Shown here piece by piece: positions 14,560 to 17,667 of a stretch of DNA of 17,667 nt (its first letter is position 1; each line of letters begins with the position of its first letter). This DNA is from an uncultured Acidaminococcus sp. (GTDB taxonomy: Bacteria > Bacillota > Negativicutes > Acidaminococcales > Acidaminococcaceae). The notes under the pieces are model-generated. The model had not been told where the DNA came from, made no database searches, and saw only the letters and a list, made by a program, of their open reading frames with translations. The DNA is taken from NCBI GenBank assembly GCA_900770265.1, contig CAAGJR010000212.1, forward strand, positions 1 to 17,667, read 5' to 3'. The position numbers were made by a program, and so were the translations under genes.

Positions 14560-14576
14560 TATAGAACTATTCTATA
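14560..14576. promoter_or_regulatory. LysR-type operator between lysR and the aldehyde dehydrogenase
   Basis: TATAGAA-CTA-TTCTATA is a perfect 7-3-7 inverted repeat. Its centre (14568) is about 65 bp before the transcription start predicted from TATAAT at 14621-14626, which is the usual position of the LysR recognition site. A TTAGAA half-site (14608-14613) lies in the promoter spacer, where an activation subsite would be. The second copy is at 2839-2855. Confidence 0.7.
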
Positions 14577-14596
14577 AATTTTCAATAATTCTTGTA

Positions 14597-14626
14597 TTGG
14601 ATTTTAGTTAGAATAATCAGTATAAT
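14597..14626 (+). promoter_or_regulatory. Promoter of the aldehyde dehydrogenase gene
   Basis: TTGGAT (14597-14602) and a perfect TATAAT (14621-14626) are 18 bp apart. Transcription would start near 14633, leaving a leader of about 70 nt with no strong structure seen. The poor -35 fits activation from the palindrome at 14560-14576. Confidence 0.6.
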
Positions 14627-14701
14627 TAAGCCGTAAAAAGGAAGAAGGAAAAAACTTCCTGCCGAGATCATATAAATCTGGTTTGTAAAGGAGAGATTCA
14701 A

Positions 14702-16141
14702 ATGGCTGAAAGACAAGCTACACCGGAAGAAATCCAAATTGCGGAAGAAAAGATCGCCCGGGCAAGAGCCGCCCAGAAAATCCTTGCCACCTATGATGAG
14801 GATCGGGTCAACCGTCTGTGCCAGGCTGTGGCAGCTGCTCTGGTGGACATGAAGACCTGGGGCCCCATCTGTGATGAAGCCGTAGAGGAAACCCGTCTGG
14901 GGGATGCCGTCTCCAAGCGCAATAAACGGAATAAAATCAAACTGATCCTGAGAGAATGTCTGCGGAACAAAGCTTCCGGCATCATCGAAGAAATCCCCGA
15001 AAAGGGTATCGTGAAATATGCCAAACCGGCTGGCGTCATTGCCTCCCTGGTACCGACCACCAACCCCTGCCTGACCCCTGCCGGCCAGATTCTGTACGCC
15101 ATCAAATGCCGGGATACGGTTGTGTTCTCCCCGCATCCCAGAGCCAAGAATGTAACCAATAAGACCATCAACCTGATCCGTGACGTACTGGTTCGGGAAG
15201 GTGCTCCCGCCGACATCATCCAAGGCATCGAAAAACCCAGCATTCCGCAGGGCAGCGAAATCATGAAACGGGCTGACCTGATCATTGCAACGGGCGGCCG
15301 TGCCATGGTGAAGGCAGCCTACAGCCAGGGCGTTCCTGCCTATGGTAGCGGTGCCGGCAACGCAACGGTCATCATCGATGATACCTGCAACACTCCGGAA
15401 CGGCAGAAAGAAGCTGCAGAAAACACCCGGATTTCCAAGTGCAGCGACTTCGGCAGCGGCTGCTCCTGCGACGGGAACCTGATTATTTCCGATAAGGTCT
15501 ATGATGGCTTCGTAAAAGCTCTGGTGGATCAGGGGGCTTACTTGGCTACTGAAGAAGAAGCCGAAAAGATCAAGAAAGTCATGTGGGATGAAACCGGGCA
15601 TCGTCTGCCCAACACCGTTGCCATCAGCCCGCAAAAACTGGCTCTGGCAGCCGGCTTCGAAATCCCTGAAGACCGGAAATTCATCGCTGTGACCGGTGGT
15701 GGCAAAGAACACATCGGCAAGCAGTTCTTCTTCTCCAGCGAAAAGCTGACTACCCTGCTGACTCTGTTCAAGTACGAAGGCGAATTCGAAAACGCCCTGG
15801 ATATGATGCGGGCCATCTTCGAAGTCGGTGGGAAAGGCCACTCCTGCGGCATCTACTCCTTCGACGACGACCATATCAACCGTCTGGGTCTGGCTGCACC
15901 GGTTTCCCGGATCATGGTCCGGCAGCCCAACAACCGTGGCAACTCCGGTTCTGCCTGGAACGGCATGCCTCCCACTTCTTCCATGGGCTGCGGCACCTGG
16001 GGCGGCAACATCGTTTCCGAAAACGTGGCCCTGAAACATTACATGAACACCACCTGGGTGGCACGTCCCCTGAAATACGATATGCCTTCCAATGAAGAAC
16101 TGTTCGGTGATTTCTGCAAACCGGGCATGGATGAAGAATAA
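14702..16141 (+). CDS. CoA-acylating aldehyde dehydrogenase
   Basis: This 479-residue enzyme is of the acylating aldehyde dehydrogenase group (AdhE N-terminal domain, EutE/PduP, sulfoacetaldehyde dehydrogenase SauS). These interconvert an aldehyde plus CoA and NAD(P)+ with an acyl-CoA. The catalytic cysteine is C254 in GSGCSCDGN, aligned with the Cys of the AdhE ICASEQ motif. The nucleotide region includes VPTTNPCLTP (118-127) and ATGGRAMV (196-203). The C-terminal MGCGTWGGNIVSENVALKHYMN matches this group's signature and rules out ordinary non-acylating aldehyde dehydrogenases. There is no alcohol dehydrogenase domain and no microcompartment targeting or shell gene. AAAGGAGAG precedes ATG. 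It is probably controlled with the TRAP cluster through the shared LysR box. The aldehyde could come from the ThDP enzyme. Confidence 0.9.
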   Translation: MAERQATPEEIQIAEEKIARARAAQKILATYDEDRVNRLCQAVAAALVDMKTWGPICDEAVEETRLGDAVSKRNKRNKIKLILRECLRNKASGIIEEIPEKGIVKYAKPAGVIASLVPTTNPCLTPAGQILYAIKCRDTVVFSPHPRAKNVTNKTINLIRDVLVREGAPADIIQGIEKPSIPQGSEIMKRADLIIATGGRAMVKAAYSQGVPAYGSGAGNATVIIDDTCNTPERQKEAAENTRISKCSDFGSGCSCDGNLIISDKVYDGFVKALVDQGAYLATEEEAEKIKKVMWDETGHRLPNTVAISPQKLALAAGFEIPEDRKFIAVTGGGKEHIGKQFFFSSEKLTTLLTLFKYEGEFENALDMMRAIFEVGGKGHSCGIYSFDDDHINRLGLAAPVSRIMVRQPNNRGNSGSAWNGMPPTSSMGCGTWGGNIVSENVALKHYMNTTWVARPLKYDMPSNEELFGDFCKPGMDEE

Positions 16142-16164
16142 CCCTGATTTCCCCCTGAATTACC

Positions 16165-16193
16165 CCTTTCAGTGACCAGTATAACCTTTCAGT
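16165..16193. repeat. Two direct copies of CCTTTCAGT, 20 bp apart
   Basis: CCTTTCAGT occurs at 16165-16173 and 16185-16193 in the gap after the aldehyde dehydrogenase. The 20-bp period is about two helical turns. The meaning is unknown and it may be chance. Confidence 0.35.
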
Positions 16194-16200
16194 AGCAATC

Positions 16201-16242
16201 AGGACACACGGTTTACCCCTCTTGAAGCCGTGTGTCCTTTTT
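16201..16242 (+). terminator. Intrinsic terminator after the aldehyde dehydrogenase
   Basis: AGGACACACGG (16201-16211) pairs perfectly with CCGTGTGTCCT (16228-16238) over 11 bp with a 16-nt loop, followed by a five-T run (16238-16242). It ends the aldehyde dehydrogenase transcript; the next start codon is 26 bp on. Confidence 0.8.
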
Positions 16243-16267
16243 GCTGTCTATTTTTAAGGAGACGTCC

Positions 16268-17068
16268 ATGGAAAAATTTACAGGAACCCCCACGTATATC
16301 GCATCCGAAGAACTTCAGCAGAGCGTCCAGGTGGCGGATGCCCTGGGCCGGCCCCTGCTTTTGAAGGGAGAACCGGGTACCGGGAAGACCATGCTGGCGG
16401 AAGCCATTGCCGAGAGCCAGCACAGGCCTCTGTACATCTGGAGCATCAAATCCACCACGAAAGCCCAGGACGGGCTGTATGTGTACGATACGGTCCAGCG
16501 GTTGTACGACAGCCAGTTCGGCCAGGAGGGTGTGGATGACATCAGCCGTTATATCCATCTGGGCAAACTGGGCGAGGCCCTCCGGAGTCCGGAACCGGCC
16601 ATATTGCTCATCGACGAGATCGACAAGGCGGATCTGGAATTTCCCAATGATTTGTTATGGGAACTGGATAAAATGGAATTCTATATCCCGGAAACCGGAA
16701 AAACAGTCCGGGCCATCCATCGACCCCTGGTGCTCATTACCTCCAATGCGGAAAAAGAACTGCCCGATGCTTTTCTGCGCCGCTGTATTTTCCATTATAT
16801 TGCGTTCCCCGACCCGGATATGATGGAACGGATCGTGAAAGCCCGTTTCCCTGGACTGGAGGAGCAGCTCTGCCGGCAAGCCATCGACGCTTTTTATGGG
16901 CTGCGCCAGGTGCCGGAGCTGAGCAAACGGCCCAGTACCGCAGAACTCCTGGACTGGATCCAGGCTCTTGTGCTGGGGGGAGTGGATACTCAGAAACTGG
17001 TGAAGCCTCTGCCTTTCATCGGGGTGCTGTTAAAAAAGACGGAAGACCTGCAGAAAGCAGGGTACTGA
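16268..17068 (+). CDS. MoxR-type AAA+ ATPase
   Basis: This 266-residue AAA+ ATPase is of the MoxR/CoxD type. Walker A is GEPGTGKT (34-41), Walker B is ILLIDE (111-116), sensor 1 is SN (158-159), and LRRC (169-172) carries the likely arginine finger. MoxR proteins act as chaperones that remodel or activate partner proteins, together with a VWA-domain protein. That partner is the next gene, starting 1 bp after this stop codon. The start is ATG 16268 with AAGGAG (16256-16261) at 6 nt; an earlier in-frame ATG at 16232 lies within the terminator region. Nothing links this pair to the catabolic cluster. Confidence 0.92.
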   Translation: MEKFTGTPTYIASEELQQSVQVADALGRPLLLKGEPGTGKTMLAEAIAESQHRPLYIWSIKSTTKAQDGLYVYDTVQRLYDSQFGQEGVDDISRYIHLGKLGEALRSPEPAILLIDEIDKADLEFPNDLLWELDKMEFYIPETGKTVRAIHRPLVLITSNAEKELPDAFLRRCIFHYIAFPDPDMMERIVKARFPGLEEQLCRQAIDAFYGLRQVPELSKRPSTAELLDWIQALVLGGVDTQKLVKPLPFIGVLLKKTEDLQKAGY

Positions 17069-17069
17069 C

Positions 17070-17667
17070 ATGTTTACGGATTTTTTCTATCTGCTGCGCT
17101 CCTATGGCGTCAAAGTTTCTCTCCTGGAATGGATGGATTTCCTGAAGGCTTTGGAAAAAGGCTTCCACCAGAACAATCTGCTGTCTTTCTATCAATTGGG
17201 CAGGATCGTCCTGATCAAAAGGAATGAAGAGTATGACCGGTATGACCAGGCCTTCATGGCCTATTTCCAGCAGTTCCAGAAGCAGGATGACAACCTGGGA
17301 AAAGTCCGGGAATGGCTGCGGAAAAGCTGGCAGGGGACTCCAGACCGGGCCGGGGCAGATGCCCTGTGGGACGATAAAAGCCTGGCAGAGATCCGGCAGG
17401 CCCTGGAGGAACGGCTGAATGAACAGAAGAAAGAGCATCACGGAGGGACCCACTGGGTCGGTACGGGGGGTGCCACTCCTTTTGGGCACAGCGGATATGC
17501 TCCCAAAGGAATCCGTATCCTGGGCCGGGGCAGCGGGAGGAGTGCCCTGAAAATCGCCGGAGAGCGGAAATACAGGGATTTCCGGGAGGATACGGTGCTG
17601 GGAATCCGCCAGTTCCAGGTGGCTCTGCGGAAATTGCGCAAGCTTTCCAGCAAAGATGCCGGACGGA
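17070..17667 (+). CDS. VWA-domain protein partner of MoxR (CoxE-like), 3' end missing
   Basis: The frame opens at ATG 17070, 1 bp after the stop of the ATPase gene, and is still open at the end of the window (199 codons seen). The N-terminal part is helical and charged (LEWMDFLKALEKG). The middle carries a conserved HWVGTGGATPFGHSGY motif and then ERKYRDFREDTVLGIRQF, both of which I recognise from CoxE/YehP-type proteins that end in a von Willebrand A domain. The VWA domain with its metal-ion adhesion site would lie beyond the window. MoxR and VWA proteins usually form a complex; the target of this one is unknown. Confidence 0.82.
   Translation, partial: MFTDFFYLLRSYGVKVSLLEWMDFLKALEKGFHQNNLLSFYQLGRIVLIKRNEEYDRYDQAFMAYFQQFQKQDDNLGKVREWLRKSWQGTPDRAGADALWDDKSLAEIRQALEERLNEQKKEHHGGTHWVGTGGATPFGHSGYAPKGIRILGRGSGRSALKIAGERKYRDFREDTVLGIRQFQVALRKLRKLSSKDAGR

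Noticed and set aside
8842..16141. Taurine/sulfonate pathway (Xsc plus sulfoacetaldehyde dehydrogenase)
   Set aside because: The acylating aldehyde dehydrogenase fits the SauS-containing group, but the ThDP protein lacks the Xsc-like N-terminal pattern. No phosphotransacetylase, sulfite or sulfonate genes are present.
14702..16141. Microcompartment (EutE/PduP-type) locus
   Set aside because: No shell-protein gene or N-terminal encapsulation helix is evident near the aldehyde dehydrogenase.

Overview
The window reads as chromosomal DNA of an anaerobic, GC-rich member of the Negativicutes. An Acidaminococcus-like gut or rumen bacterium is my best guess. This rests on strong AGGAGG-type ribosome binding sites, CGG as the favoured Arg codon, AT-rich intergenic DNA, a TRAP carboxylate transporter and CoA-linked fermentation enzymes. 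It is an inference from style, not from a marker gene. I see no rRNA, tRNA, CRISPR array, IS element or phage gene.

Layout. 1-138 is the 3' end of an upstream gene. 139-542 is non-coding: two adjacent hairpins, the second a good terminator, then a strong promoter followed within about 60 nt by a second terminator (a possible tiny RNA), then the MATE leader. 543-2750 holds a MATE exporter and a xylose-isomerase-like TIM-barrel gene, closed by an 18-bp terminator. 3063-12593 is a one-strand cluster of nine genes: TIM-barrel isomerase/dehydratase, shikimate-dehydrogenase-like oxidoreductase, a three-part TRAP transporter (small permease, large permease, lipoprotein binding protein), a LysR regulator, a ThDP enzyme of the acetolactate synthase family, an isocitrate lyase/PEP mutase superfamily lyase, and an HMG-CoA-lyase-like enzyme. 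A bidirectional terminator separates this from a minus-strand pair, an AEC-family carrier and a second LysR regulator. Divergent from that regulator is a CoA-acylating aldehyde dehydrogenase. After its terminator, 16268-17667 holds an unrelated MoxR-type AAA+ ATPase and the start of its VWA-domain partner.

How it may work together. The 3-12.6 kb cluster plus the aldehyde dehydrogenase looks like a catabolic route for an imported carboxylic acid. Uptake would be by TRAP, processing by the TIM barrel and the dehydrogenase, carbon-carbon cleavage or transfer by three mechanistically different enzymes, and conversion of an aldehyde to an acyl-CoA for energy. The link between the two halves is visible in the DNA. 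A palindrome TATAGAA-N3-TTCTATA lies upstream of the aldehyde dehydrogenase, centred about 65 bp before its predicted transcription start, and the same palindrome with one change lies upstream of the TRAP cluster. That spacing is the classic LysR-type activator arrangement, so the LysR gene at 13589-14485 is the likely regulator of both. I cannot assign the substrate. The combination does not match any pathway I can name with confidence, and several enzymes carry altered active-site motifs.
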